DNA from: Spirochaetaceae bacterium | GTDB taxonomy: Bacteria > Spirochaetota > Spirochaetia > Treponematales > Breznakiellaceae | Assembly: GCA_031265015.1 (NCBI GenBank) | Contig: JAISDG010000090.1 | Span: 1-23,522, forward strand | Direction: 5' to 3' | Length of the DNA: 23,522 nucleotides | Part shown: positions 13,830 to 22,283 of the stretch, in pieces | How the letters are laid out: every line of letters starts with the position of its first letter | Numbering within the stretch: position 1 is the stretch's first letter | Notes under the pieces: model-generated | The model's database searches: none | Seen by the model: the letters and a program-made list of their open reading frames with translations, nothing else | What the model was told of the DNA's origin: nothing | Position numbers and translations under genes: made by a program

Positions 13830-16800
13830 ATCCTCTCCACCGCGGGATTTTTTCCCAGGACCGCCAGCTGTTCCTGCCCAGCCGCGGCAGTCTGCATTCC
13901 CGTACGGATTACCGTTTCCCTTCCCGCGTTGTCCGGCGGCGGCACATGGATAAAGACCGGCGTCAGGCCGGGATGATCAATAAGAAAATCCCGCAGCGGG
14001 CCAAGGTCCTTTTCCCTGACCGGCTCCCCGGTATGCAGGCGTATATGCAGTTCCTGCCGGGGAATTTCCGCGGCCGCGGCCTGCGCCGCGGGGTTTTCCG
14101 CCGGTCTGACGGTATTCCGCCGGAGCTTGCCCAGGTCCAGAACGGAGCTGACCAGAAAATTCGTGTTTCCCTGGCGGTGGTTAATTTTCCCCTTGAGGGC
14201 GGCGCAGTTTTTTTCGGCAATTTTATCCTTGTTGATTTCCCAGCACCGGGCAAAAAAGACCAGGTCTATTTTGCCCCGGTAATCTTCCAGAACCGCAAAA
14301 GCCATTTCATTCCCGTTCCTGTCATTGAGCGGCCGGATGCTTGTAATGTAACCGATAAGGACATACTCCCCTTCCGCTTTTTCCGGGGCGCCCAGATCCG
14401 CCGTAACCGACTGTTCCCAGGCATTTTTGTAGGGCGCCATGGCGGCGGAAAGTTCCGCTGCGGGAACGGCGAAACTTTCCGGAGCCGCGGGTTTGCCGGA
14501 ATCAAAGGCCGCCAAAGCGGGATTTTCCTTAAGTTCCCGGAGCGGGATAAGCTCCTGGACCTGGAAGCCCATTTTACCCCGGCGCTGATCCAGCCTGCCC
14601 CTGACGGCGCTTATCTCGTCCTGGTGTATCCTGTCCCGGCATTCCGTCCAGACATCGCCGAAAAAGGCCATGTCCACTTCGCCCCGGTAATCTTCCAGGG
14701 TGCCGAAAGCCATGGGCTTGCCTGTTTTATCGGTAACGGCTTTAAGGGTTTTAACAATTCCGATAAAGAGATAATTCCCCGGAACGGCGTGATCAAGATC
14801 GGAGGCGTCAAGTTTAACATGCTGTTCCCAGAGTTCTTTGTATTCGTCCAGGGGATGACCGGAAAAATAAAAACCGATTAATTCCTTTTCAATGCCCAGC
14901 CGGCTGGTCCTGTCCAGATCGGGCATATCGGTAAAGGTAAAATCGGAAAAGGTTTTTTCCCCCGTATCCTCAAACAGGCTTGTCTGGCCGAATTTTCCCT
15001 CGTCCTTTTTGTTTTGGGCATAGTCTATGGCCGCTTCCATATTGGCCAGAAGCGTTGCCCGGTTAACGCCGAAAAGGTCAAAGGCGCCGGTTTTTATCAG
15101 CAGTTCTACTCCCTTCTTGCCCACCGCCTTGATGTCCGTCCGGTCAAGAAAATCCACAAAGTTCCGGTAAGGGCCCCCGGCGTTTCTGTACCGGATAATT
15201 TCTTCCGCGGTACTGTCTCCCAGTCCCTTGATTCCCAGAAAACCAAAGATGATGCGGCCGTCCACAACGGCAAACAGTTTATCCGACCGGTTAATATCCG
15301 GCGGATCGATGGCCAGGCCCATTTTCCGCGCTTCACCTATACATTCGGAAAGCTTGTCCTTGTTGGCGCTGTAAATTTCGTTGGAAAGATTGGCGGCCAT
15401 AAATTCCGCGGGAAAGTTCGCCTTCAGGTAGGCGGTCTGATAGGCCAGAATGGCGTAGGCCGCGGCATGGCTTTTATTAAAGCCATAGCCCGCAAAGGGG
15501 ATCAGCAGTTCAAAAATAGTATCCGCCTTTTCCCTGGGGTAGCCCTTCTGTACCGCGCCGGAAATAAACTGTTCCTTTTCCTTAACCATTTTTTCCATGT
15601 TTTTCTTTCCCATGGCGCGGCGCAGTTCATCGGCATGTCCCAGGGTAAAACCGGCAACAATCCGGGCTACCTGCATAACCTGTTCCTGGTACACAATAAC
15701 CCCGTAGGTTTCCTTAAGAACTTCTTCCAGGCTGGGATCGGGATAGGTAATTTCCCGGCGGCCGTTTTTTGAATCGATGTACTGGGGAATGTTATCCATG
15801 GGCCCCGGACGGTAGAGGGCGTTCAGGGCGATAAGGTCTTCTATTTTTCCGGGCTTTGCCTGGCGCAGAATATTCTGCATGCCGTCGGATTCAAACTGGA
15901 ACACCTCAAAACTTTTTCCTTCCCCCAGCATGGTAAAGGCCGCCTGGTCGTTTTCCGGTATGGACGCGATGTTGAAACCGGCGTACTCCGGGCCCCGGCG
16001 GCGGATTAACGCTTCGGTATGCCGCAGCACGTCCAGGGTTTTCAGGCCCAGAAAATCCATTTTTACCAGACCGCAGTTTTCCAGAAAGCCCATCGTATAC
16101 TGGGTGGCAATGCCGCCGGTTTTGGAATCCCGGTAAAGGGGCACGTAATCGGTAAGATCGCTTTTTCCTATGACCACCCCCGCCGCGTGGAAACTGGAAT
16201 GGCGTTTAAGGCCCTCCAGTTTTCTGGCCAGGCTAAAGAGTTCGGTATACCGGGGATCCTGTGCCAGTTCCCTTAGGCGCGGCTCCGCTTCCAGCGCGTA
16301 TTCCAGGGTAAGGTCCTTGTTCGGATCGTCGGTTCTTCGCAGGGGGATCAGCTTGCTGATCATGTCCGATTCGGAAATGCTGATGTTCAGGGTCCGGGCC
16401 ACATCCTTGATCACCGCCTTGGCTCCCAGGGTCCCGAAGGTGATAATCTGGGCTACCCGTTCCTTGCCGTACTTTTCCGTCACATAGTTGATAACTTCTT
16501 CCCGCCGTTCATTGCAGAAATCCACGTCAAAGTCGGGCATGGAAATCCGCTCGGGGTTAAGGAAGCGTTCAAAAAGCAGGCCGTATTTAAGGGGATCAAT
16601 ATCGGTAATCCGCAGGGCATAGGCTACGATAGAGCCCGCGCCGGAACCCCGTCCGGGCCCTACGTCGATGCCGTGCTCTTTGGCCCAGTTGATAAAATCC
16701 GCCACAATAAGAAAATATCCGGTAAAACCCATCTGGATAATCACATCCAGTTCATACTCCGCCCGCTTTTGTCTTTCTTCCCATTTTTCGGCGGAATCTT

Positions 16801-17872
16801 CCTTTTCCCGGCGGTAACGCCGGTCCAGTCCTTCGGCTACCATGTGGCGCAGGTAGGAATCGGCGCCGGAAAATCCGGGGGGAATCGCGCATTCCGGCAG
16901 ATAGCTGGGCAGATCCCCGGTTTTTACCGTGGGAAAGCTGTATTCCGTCCGCCCTTCCTTGTTGGGTTTAAGGAACTCCTGAGCGCAGCGCCCGGCGATA
17001 AAGAGGGTATTGCTGAGGGCTTCGGGATATTCGGGGAAAAGCCGGGCCATTTCCGCTTCGCTTTTCAGGTAAAACTGATCCCCGTAGTATTTTTTCCGCC
17101 TTTCTTCGGTTCTGAGCTTTCCCGTACCGATACAGAGGAGTACGTCATGGGCCGCGGCGTCATCCCGGGTCAGGTAATGGACGTCGTTGGTAGCCACCAG
17201 GGGAATTCCCGTACGCCCGGAAATGGCGGCTATTTCCCGGTTGATGTCCCGCTGGGAAAGGGGGCATTTTAAGGTTTCCGCGGGAATGCCGTGATCCTGG
17301 ATTTCCAGGAAAAAATTGCCCTCCCCAAAAAGGTCCCGGTAAAAAAGGGCCTTCTCTTCCGCGGCCCGGGTATTCCCTGCCCGGATAAGCCGGGGTATTT
17401 CGCCGGAAACACAGGCGGAAAGACCGATAAGCCCCCGGTGGTAACGGGCCAGGATTTCGTCATCGATCCGGGGCCGGTAGTAAAAACCTTCGGTATAGGC
17501 GCGGGAGCAGAGCTTGACCAGATTCCGGTAGCCCTCCTGGTTTTCCGCCAGCAGGACCAGATGATAATACTTGTTGTCCCCCTCGGAACCGGTTTTTTCA
17601 AGCCTGGAACCGGGGGATACATAGGCTTCGCAGCCGAAAACGGGCAGGACAGGATGTTCCCGGGGAACGTGCTTTTCCTTGCCCCCCACGATTTTAACCG
17701 TTTCTTTGCAGGCGGCAAGAAATTCCATGGTCCCGAACATATTACCATGGTCCGTCAGGGCCATGTGCGTCATCCCCAGTTCCTCCGCCCGGTCCGCCAG
17801 GGCCATAACGGAAACCGCCGCGTCCTGCAGGGAATTATCGGAATGGACATGAAGGTGAACAAAACCGGCCAT
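13817..17872 (-). CDS. dnaE: DNA polymerase III alpha subunit with duplicated C-terminal OB-fold
   Basis: Replicative polymerase catalytic subunit, 1351 residues, longer than the usual roughly 1160. Order: PHP domain (about 1-280) starting FVHLHVHSDNSL, with metal-ligand candidates in LTDHGNMFG, SACVSGEI, EIQDHG and TNDVHYL that look intact, so proofreading by PHP is possible; polymerase core with MPDFDVDF (about 445-452, catalytic Asp447 and Asp449), the third Asp near 606 (MDFLGLKTLDVL) and GYGFNKSHAAAYA; a helix-hairpin-helix region near 900; and at the C-terminus two OB domains (about 1025-1120 and 1170-1265), both with an A-F-x-x-L-E-D-Y-R-G-x-(V/I)-D signature, then a tail of about 85 residues. 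ATG at 17872 has no Shine-Dalgarno sequence; a strong promoter ends 6 nt before it. The operon continues with yggT, recG and two Fe-S protein genes. Confidence 0.96.
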   Translation of the reverse strand: MAGFVHLHVHSDNSLQDAAVSVMALADRAEELGMTHMALTDHGNMFGTMEFLAACKETVKIVGGKEKHVPREHPVLPVFGCEAYVSPGSRLEKTGSEGDNKYYHLVLLAENQEGYRNLVKLCSRAYTEGFYYRPRIDDEILARYHRGLIGLSACVSGEIPRLIRAGNTRAAEEKALFYRDLFGEGNFFLEIQDHGIPAETLKCPLSQRDINREIAAISGRTGIPLVATNDVHYLTRDDAAAHDVLLCIGTGKLRTEERRKKYYGDQFYLKSEAEMARLFPEYPEALSNTLFIAGRCAQEFLKPNKEGRTEYSFPTVKTGDLPSYLPECAIPPGFSGADSYLRHMVAEGLDRRYRREKEDSAEKWEERQKRAEYELDVIIQMGFTGYFLIVADFINWAKEHGIDVGPGRGSGAGSIVAYALRITDIDPLKYGLLFERFLNPERISMPDFDVDFCNERREEVINYVTEKYGKERVAQIITFGTLGAKAVIKDVARTLNISISESDMISKLIPLRRTDDPNKDLTLEYALEAEPRLRELAQDPRYTELFSLARKLEGLKRHSSFHAAGVVIGKSDLTDYVPLYRDSKTGGIATQYTMGFLENCGLVKMDFLGLKTLDVLRHTEALIRRRGPEYAGFNIASIPENDQAAFTMLGEGKSFEVFQFESDGMQNILRQAKPGKIEDLIALNALYRPGPMDNIPQYIDSKNGRREITYPDPSLEEVLKETYGVIVYQEQVMQVARIVAGFTLGHADELRRAMGKKNMEKMVKEKEQFISGAVQKGYPREKADTIFELLIPFAGYGFNKSHAAAYAILAYQTAYLKANFPAEFMAANLSNEIYSANKDKLSECIGEARKMGLAIDPPDINRSDKLFAVVDGRIIFGFLGIKGLGDSTAEEIIRYRNAGGPYRNFVDFLDRTDIKAVGKKGVELLIKTGAFDLFGVNRATLLANMEAAIDYAQNKKDEGKFGQTSLFEDTGEKTFSDFTFTDMPDLDRTSRLGIEKELIGFYFSGHPLDEYKELWEQHVKLDASDLDHAVPGNYLFIGIVKTLKAVTDKTGKPMAFGTLEDYRGEVDMAFFGDVWTECRDRIHQDEISAVRGRLDQRRGKMGFQVQELIPLRELKENPALAAFDSGKPAAPESFAVPAAELSAAMAPYKNAWEQSVTADLGAPEKAEGEYVLIGYITSIRPLNDRNGNEMAFAVLEDYRGKIDLVFFARCWEINKDKIAEKNCAALKGKINHRQGNTNFLVSSVLDLGKLRRNTVRPAENPAAQAAAAEIPRQELHIRLHTGEPVREKDLGPLRDFLIDHPGLTPVFIHVPPPDNAGRETVIRTGMQTAAAGQEQLAVLGKNPAVERIWVA

Positions 17873-17908
17873 AGGTCAATAATAACCCCAAAAGCCGCTT
17901 TTTTTCAA
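17873..17908 (-). promoter_or_regulatory. dnaE promoter, leaderless arrangement
   Basis: On the minus strand TTGAAA (17908 to 17903), an 18-nt spacer and TATTAT (17884 to 17879), then TGACCT and the dnaE ATG at 17872. Both boxes are one base from consensus. The expected transcription start is the A of the ATG, and no ribosome binding site precedes it. An A/T-rich region farther upstream (17937-17993) might act as an UP-like element, though it is rather distant. Confidence 0.6.
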
Positions 17909-17938
17909 CGTATACTATTCCATCTTATGCCGTTGTAG

Positions 17939-17997
17939 TATACTATCTTCTATAACAAAAATAAAAAAACAATAAAAATAAAAACCATATTGGAGAA
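17939..17997 (+). promoter_or_regulatory. Probable promoter and A-rich leader of the V4R/GGDEF genes
   Basis: TATACT (17939-17944) is a good -10 box preceded by GTAG; the -35 is weak. A second TATACT lies at 17911-17916. From about 17951 to 17993 the leader is almost only A and T with long A-runs, very unlike the rest of this G+C-rich window. A GGGGAG ribosome binding site stands shortly before the ATG at 18015. Confidence 0.45.
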
Positions 17998-18014
17998 AAC
18001 AGGGGAGTATTGCT

Positions 18015-18542
18015 ATGGAAGACCAGCGGAAATATAAGTTTGATTGGGATAACACCGTGGGAGCCGATATGCAGGTAGCCCGCCCAAGCCTGGGGCCAAG
18101 TACCAGGGTTGAGGTATACCGCCTGTTCCAGTTTACCCTGCGGGATGTTCTGGAACAGCACTACGGAACCGGGATGGCGGATGACCTTTTCCGTGAAGCC
18201 GGGGTAATCGCGGGCAAGGCGTTTTTTGATAAATTCCTCTGTGAAGCCAAAGACGTGACGGATCTGGCGGCCAGGGTCCAGGATTCCTTCAGCGCCCTGG
18301 GTATGGGCATTTTCCGGGTTGAATCCGCCCAGCCGGATAATTCCCGTTTTACCTTTACCGTGGACGAGGACCTGGACTGTTCCGGCCTGCCCGATACCGC
18401 CGACGTTGTCTGCGTGTATGATGAAGGCTTTATACAGGGGGTGCTTGAATCCTTCAGCGGTAAAGGCTTTGACGTCCGGGAAATCGACTGTTGGTGTACC
18501 GGCGCCCGGACCTGCCGTTTCGAGGCAAAAACAGCCTCATAA
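18015..18542 (+). CDS. V4R (4-vinyl reductase) domain sensor-like protein
   Basis: A 175-residue protein. The C-terminal half carries the V4R signature: VVCVYDEGFIQGVLESFSGK (about 135-154), then a VREIDCWCTGARTCRFEA end with the cysteine-rich motif typical of the family. V4R domains bind small hydrophobic or aromatic ligands, for example in XylR/DmpR-type regulators and BchJ; the ligand here is unknown. The N-terminal half (VEVYRLFQFTLRDVLEQHYG, then a helix DDLFREAGVIAGKAFFDKFL) fits the alpha-helical part of that fold. No signal peptide or membrane segment is seen. ATG at 18015 has GGGGAG 8 nt upstream. The diguanylate cyclase gene starts 7 nt after its stop, so I infer a split sensor-effector pair. 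Confidence 0.85.
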   Translation: MEDQRKYKFDWDNTVGADMQVARPSLGPSTRVEVYRLFQFTLRDVLEQHYGTGMADDLFREAGVIAGKAFFDKFLCEAKDVTDLAARVQDSFSALGMGIFRVESAQPDNSRFTFTVDEDLDCSGLPDTADVVCVYDEGFIQGVLESFSGKGFDVREIDCWCTGARTCRFEAKTAS

Positions 18543-18549
18543 CGTCAAA

Positions 18550-19587
18550 ATGGACGATAGGGCAATCCTGGAACATGTCAGAAAACTGCTCAGGGACAAC
18601 AAGATTCCGGAGCTGGAAGGAGAACTGGCGGAAGATCCGGTAGTACAGCAAATTCATACTGAATTAAAGGAAATTCGGGAGGCGCTTTATGCCTTTTCCG
18701 CCGGGGATTTTTCCCCCGTCATCTCCGTCAGGGGAATTATTCCCGGCTGCCTGAAGGCCCTGCAGTCCCATCTCCGCCATCTGATTTGGCAGGTCCAGCT
18801 GATTGAGGGGGGCGATTTTTCCCAGGAAGTCCGTTTTATGGGGGAGTTTTCCGCGGCCTTTAATAAAATGGTCCGCCAGCTTCACTCTTCCCTTACCGCT
18901 CTTAAACAGAAAGAAGAAGTGCTTACCGTCTTGAACGAAAAGCTGCGGGGCGAAATAGAAAGCCATACCTCCGCGGTAGAGGCCCTTCAGGAAAGCGAAG
19001 CCCGCTTTAAATTTCTGGCAAACCACGATCCCCTGACGGGAATTTTAAACCGCCGGTCATTTATCGAGCGGGCTGAATTTGAATTAAAAAGCGCCGCGGC
19101 CCTTTCAATGCCCTCCTGTCTGGCCATGATGGACATCGATCACTTTAAACAATTCAACGACACCTACGGACATCTGGCGGGGGACAACACCCTTCGTCAT
19201 GTGGTTAACGTGGTTTCCCGGGGGCTCCGTAAAAACGACTTTATAGGACGGTACGGGGGCGAAGAATTTGTTTTTGCCTTTCCCGGCATTGACTATACTA
19301 CGGGCCTTCAGGTGGTTGAACGCCTCCGTAAATCTTTGGCCGAAACGCCGGTAAGCCTGGAAAACGGTCCGGTCTTCGTTTATGCCAGCTTTGGCGTGGT
19401 GGGAGACGCCATGGAAGATTCATCCGGCGGGACCTATATTCAAAAGCTGATCAACGATGCGGATGTAGCCCTTTATGCCGCAAAACGGGGGGGAAGAAAC
19501 AGGGTGATCCTGTACACTCCCGAACTGTCGGTACAGTTTGGCGATGAACGTCATATTATTCAGGAAGTTCCCGGGGAGATGATATAA
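18550..19587 (+). CDS. Diguanylate cyclase (GGDEF domain)
   Basis: A 345-residue protein that should make the second messenger c-di-GMP from two GTP. The GGDEF domain spans about 159-330: NHDPLTGILNRRSF, MMDIDHFKQFNDTYGHLAGD, and RYGGEEF with the active-site GGEEF at 236-240. The inhibitory I-site RxxD (RKND, 227-230) stands exactly five residues before it, so product feedback is expected. Before it are a region like HAMP (about 65-110; LIWQVQLIEGGDFSQEVRF then FNKMVRQL) and a coiled coil (about 110-158; ALKQKEEVLTVLNEKLRGEI) as signal relay. No membrane helix is visible, so it is probably cytoplasmic and takes input from a partner, most likely the V4R protein encoded 7 nt upstream. ATG at 18550 is the first start after the V4R stop; its ribosome binding site is weak, suggesting coupling. 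Confidence 0.93.
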   Translation: MDDRAILEHVRKLLRDNKIPELEGELAEDPVVQQIHTELKEIREALYAFSAGDFSPVISVRGIIPGCLKALQSHLRHLIWQVQLIEGGDFSQEVRFMGEFSAAFNKMVRQLHSSLTALKQKEEVLTVLNEKLRGEIESHTSAVEALQESEARFKFLANHDPLTGILNRRSFIERAEFELKSAAALSMPSCLAMMDIDHFKQFNDTYGHLAGDNTLRHVVNVVSRGLRKNDFIGRYGGEEFVFAFPGIDYTTGLQVVERLRKSLAETPVSLENGPVFVYASFGVVGDAMEDSSGGTYIQKLINDADVALYAAKRGGRNRVILYTPELSVQFGDERHIIQEVPGEMI

Positions 19588-19974
19588 TTGAAAACAGAAC
19601 TCTTTACCTTTTGTGATTTTGCCCAGGAAAGCGGCGGCAAACTTACCGTTGTAGGAACCTTTGATACGATCATTTCCCGGAGTTTTCCCTGTATCCATTC
19701 CCAGCTTTCGGTAGTGATCCGTATCCGTTTTGACATCTGGGAATTTTCGTCCCATACCTTCCGGATCGAAGCCAGGGACCTGGACGGGGAAACCAGCATA
19801 GAACCGGTTACCGGAACCATAGAAGTGAAAGGAGCGGGAAACGCGACGGCGGTATCCCATCTGGTATTTACCATTTCCAATTTACAGTTTAAATCCAGCG
19901 GGGTTGTTAACTTTGTCCTGTATATTGATGACAAAGAACTGACCACAATTCCGCTGTACATACGCAAAGGCTGA
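19588..19974 (+). CDS. DUF6941-type small beta-rich protein
   Basis: A 128-residue protein starting at TTG directly after the stop of the diguanylate cyclase gene, with GGGGAG 9 nt upstream; no ATG fits. The sequence KTELFTFCDFAQESGGKLTVVGTFDTI, IRIRFDIWEF and ARDLDGETSIEPVTG matches the pattern I know for the DUF6941 family, soluble beta-rich proteins of unknown function. No signal peptide is present. Its position in the same transcription unit as the V4R protein and the cyclase suggests a role in the same response, but this is inference only. The gene is followed by a 125-nt gap holding the pgi promoter. Confidence 0.75.
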   Translation: MKTELFTFCDFAQESGGKLTVVGTFDTIISRSFPCIHSQLSVVIRIRFDIWEFSSHTFRIEARDLDGETSIEPVTGTIEVKGAGNATAVSHLVFTISNLQFKSSGVVNFVLYIDDKELTTIPLYIRKG

Positions 19975-20030
19975 CAGGAAAGCCGCGAAGCTGTAACACC
20001 GCTGCCCGCAGACGGAATACTACAAAACAT

Positions 20031-20060
20031 GTGACCACGGCCGCCCGGTTGTGGTATACT
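20031..20060 (+). promoter_or_regulatory. pgi promoter with extended -10
   Basis: GTGACC (20031-20036) as a partial -35, 18 nt spacer, and TGG-TATACT (-10 at 20055-20060, extended by TG). Transcription would start near 20067, just at the foot of a hairpin made of TTTTATCC (20063-20070) and GGATAAAA (20082-20089). The 3' arm of that hairpin touches the AAAGGAG ribosome binding site. Confidence 0.6.
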
Positions 20061-20099
20061 GTTTTTATCCATGTAATTTAAGGATAAAAGGAGCCGGCC

Positions 20100-21698
20100 G
20101 TGAAATATGTCGATTTGGATAAAACCGCCGCCCATGCCGGGCTTGGAGCTTTGGCGTCCGCGGGGAAGGGCTTTGATTTTGCCTCGGCGCTGACCGCGGA
20201 ACGGGTTGCAAAAGCTTCCGTACCAATGGCGGGGGGCCTTTCCTATAACTGGGCCGCCAAGGCGGTGGATGAGGAAATCCTGGCCGCCCTCAAGGCCCTG
20301 GCGGATGAGCAGGAACTGATTCCCAAGTACCGCGTCCTGCTGGAAGGGGAGATAATGAATACCGGGGAAAAACGGCTGGTCCTTCATCATCTGCTCCGGT
20401 CCGGAGGAAAGGCCGCGACCGGAAAGGCGGTGGTTCACAACGGCAGGGACCTGGGGGAATTTTATCAAAAAGAACTGGACCGCTTTTCCGCCTTTGCCGG
20501 GGATGTCCGGTCGGGGAAGATTCGGGGCAGTACCGGCAGGGAGTTTACCGCCGCGGTCCAGATCGGCATCGGCGGCTCCGACCTGGGGCCCAGGGCCATG
20601 TATCTGGCCCTGGACAACTGGGCGGCGGTGAACGGCAAAAAGAAGCTTTCCGCGGGGTTTATCTCCAACGTGGACCCCGACGACGCGTCCGCGCTTGCTT
20701 CTTCGGCGGATTTGGAACGGACGCTTTTTATCCTGGTGTCCAAAAGCGGTACTACCCAGGAGACCCTGGCCAACGAACTCTTTATCAAAGACAAGCTGAA
20801 AAAGGTGGGGCTGGATCCCGGACGGCACATGGTGGCGGTAACCAGTGAAACCAGCCCCCTGGCCCATAACGGCGCGTACCTGGATTCGTTTTATATCGAC
20901 GACTTTATCGGGGGCCGTTATTCCTCTAGCTCCGCGGTGGGCGGGGTGATCCTGTCCCTGGCCTTCGGTCCCGATGTGTTCAGGGAATTCCTTGCCGGCG
21001 CCCACGGGGCGGACAAGCTGGCCCTGGAGCCGGATCCGCGAAAAAACGCCGCCCTGCTGGATGCCCTGCTGGGGGTCTGGGAGCGGAACTTCCTGGGGTA
21101 CCCCGCCACCGCGGTGCTTCCCTACAGCCAGGCCCTCTCCCGCTTTCCCGCCCACCTGCAGCAGCTGGACATGGAATCCAACGGAAAGCGGGTTAACCGT
21201 TCCGGCGAAGCCCTGTCCTATGCCACGGGACCCGCGGTTTTCGGCGAGCCCGGCACCAACGGGCAGCATTCGTTTTACCAGCTCCTCCACCAGGGAACGG
21301 ACATTATCCCCCTGCAATTTGTGGGCTTTACCGAAAGCCAGCGGAAGGATGATGTGGAGGTGGAGGGTTCGGTCAGCCAGACCAAGCTTAACGCCAACCT
21401 GGCGGCCCAGATCGTCGCCTTTGCCAAAGGCAGGGACGACCCGGATAAAAATAAATTCTTCCCCGGGGGCAGGCCCTCGAGCCTTATCAGCGGAAAACAG
21501 CTTACCCCCGCGGCCCTGGGAAGCCTGCTGGCCCATTTTGAAAACAAGGTCCTGTTCCAGGGTTTTATCTGGAACCTTAACAGTTTCGATCAGGAAGGGG
21601 TACAGCTGGGAAAGATTTTGACCAAAAAAGTTCTTTCCGGCGCTTCCGGCGACGGCGCCCTGGACGCGTACAGCGCCCTTTTGGAGGTAAAGGCATGA
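20100..21698 (+). CDS. pgi: Glucose-6-phosphate isomerase
   Basis: Cytoplasmic glycolytic enzyme interconverting glucose 6-phosphate and fructose 6-phosphate. The 532 residues carry the full set of PGI motifs: IGIGGSDLGPRAMYLAL (about 157-173), VSKSGTTQET (about 217), GGRYSSSSAVGG, LDMESNGKRV (catalytic loop), GEPGTNGQHSFYQLLHQGT with the signature His and Glu, and near the C-terminus LFQGFIWNLNSFDQEGVQLGK containing the catalytic Lys. It is of the long bacterial/spirochaetal type. GTG at 20100 is chosen because AAAGGAG ends about 7 nt before it and alignment starts there. It shares an ATGA overlap with the next gene, so the flavin reductase-like protein is translationally coupled. Confidence 0.97.
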   Translation: MKYVDLDKTAAHAGLGALASAGKGFDFASALTAERVAKASVPMAGGLSYNWAAKAVDEEILAALKALADEQELIPKYRVLLEGEIMNTGEKRLVLHHLLRSGGKAATGKAVVHNGRDLGEFYQKELDRFSAFAGDVRSGKIRGSTGREFTAAVQIGIGGSDLGPRAMYLALDNWAAVNGKKKLSAGFISNVDPDDASALASSADLERTLFILVSKSGTTQETLANELFIKDKLKKVGLDPGRHMVAVTSETSPLAHNGAYLDSFYIDDFIGGRYSSSSAVGGVILSLAFGPDVFREFLAGAHGADKLALEPDPRKNAALLDALLGVWERNFLGYPATAVLPYSQALSRFPAHLQQLDMESNGKRVNRSGEALSYATGPAVFGEPGTNGQHSFYQLLHQGTDIIPLQFVGFTESQRKDDVEVEGSVSQTKLNANLAAQIVAFAKGRDDPDKNKFFPGGRPSSLISGKQLTPAALGSLLAHFENKVLFQGFIWNLNSFDQEGVQLGKILTKKVLSGASGDGALDAYSALLEVKA

Positions 21699-22252
21699 AA
21701 CAGAAAGACGTAATCCCCGCGGGGAATGAATGGGTAGAAGAAAATATCCGGGGATTTCCCGGCGCTCCGGCAAAACGGATCGGCGACGAATGGATGCTGA
21801 TCAGCGCCGGGGATGTTTCCGCCGATCGGGGGAACTGGAACACCATGACCGCCTCCTGGGGCGGTCTGGGGGTCCTGTGGAGCACCGACGTGGCGTTTTG
21901 CTTTATCAGGCCCGGCAGGCATACCATTAACTTTGTCAACGCGGCGCCGCTTTTTTCACTTTCCTTTTTCAGCGGCGGGTATCACGACGCCCTGACACTC
22001 TGCGGCGCCGTTTCCGGCCGGGACCATGACAAAGCTTCCGAGGCGGGCCTGACGCCGGTAGCCTTTCCCGGCGGCAGCATAGGTTTCAGGGAAGCCACGG
22101 AGGTGATCACCTGTGAAAAACTGTACACCCACGATTTTGATCCTTCCCGTTTCCTGCTTCCCGGCGAAATCGAAGTTAATTATCCCGAAAAGGATTACCA
22201 CCGGATGTTCATCGGAAAAATTACCACCGTGCGGATCCGGCGGGGGGCTTAG
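21695..22252 (+). CDS. Flavin reductase-like, FMN-binding split-barrel protein
   Basis: A 185-residue protein of the flavin reductase (FMN-binding split barrel) family. The NTMTASWGGLGVLWSTDVAF segment (about 49-68) is the classical FMN-contact strand, followed by RHTINFVNAAPLFSLSFF and later GEIEVNYPEKDYHRMFIGKI. It should bind FMN and transfer electrons from NAD(P)H or a ferredoxin to an unknown acceptor; many such proteins in anaerobes have no defined substrate. No signal peptide. Its ATG overlaps the pgi stop (ATGA at 21695-21698). The TPR protein gene begins 31 nt after its stop, so the three are probably one transcription unit. Confidence 0.88.
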   Translation: MKQKDVIPAGNEWVEENIRGFPGAPAKRIGDEWMLISAGDVSADRGNWNTMTASWGGLGVLWSTDVAFCFIRPGRHTINFVNAAPLFSLSFFSGGYHDALTLCGAVSGRDHDKASEAGLTPVAFPGGSIGFREATEVITCEKLYTHDFDPSRFLLPGEIEVNYPEKDYHRMFIGKITTVRIRRGA

Positions 22253-22283
22253 GCTTACGAACGTTTACCCCCAGGGAGGGACC

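Noticed and set aside
13946..14881. Open frame of about 300 codons opposite the dnaE C-terminal OB region
   Set aside because: Product shows no recognisable domain, and the opposite strand encodes clear OB-fold motifs.
19560..21773. Open frame of over 700 codons antisense to pgi and its neighbour
   Set aside because: It crosses the DUF6941 gene, the pgi promoter and pgi; no motif or ribosome binding site. It is a shadow of G+C-rich codon usage.
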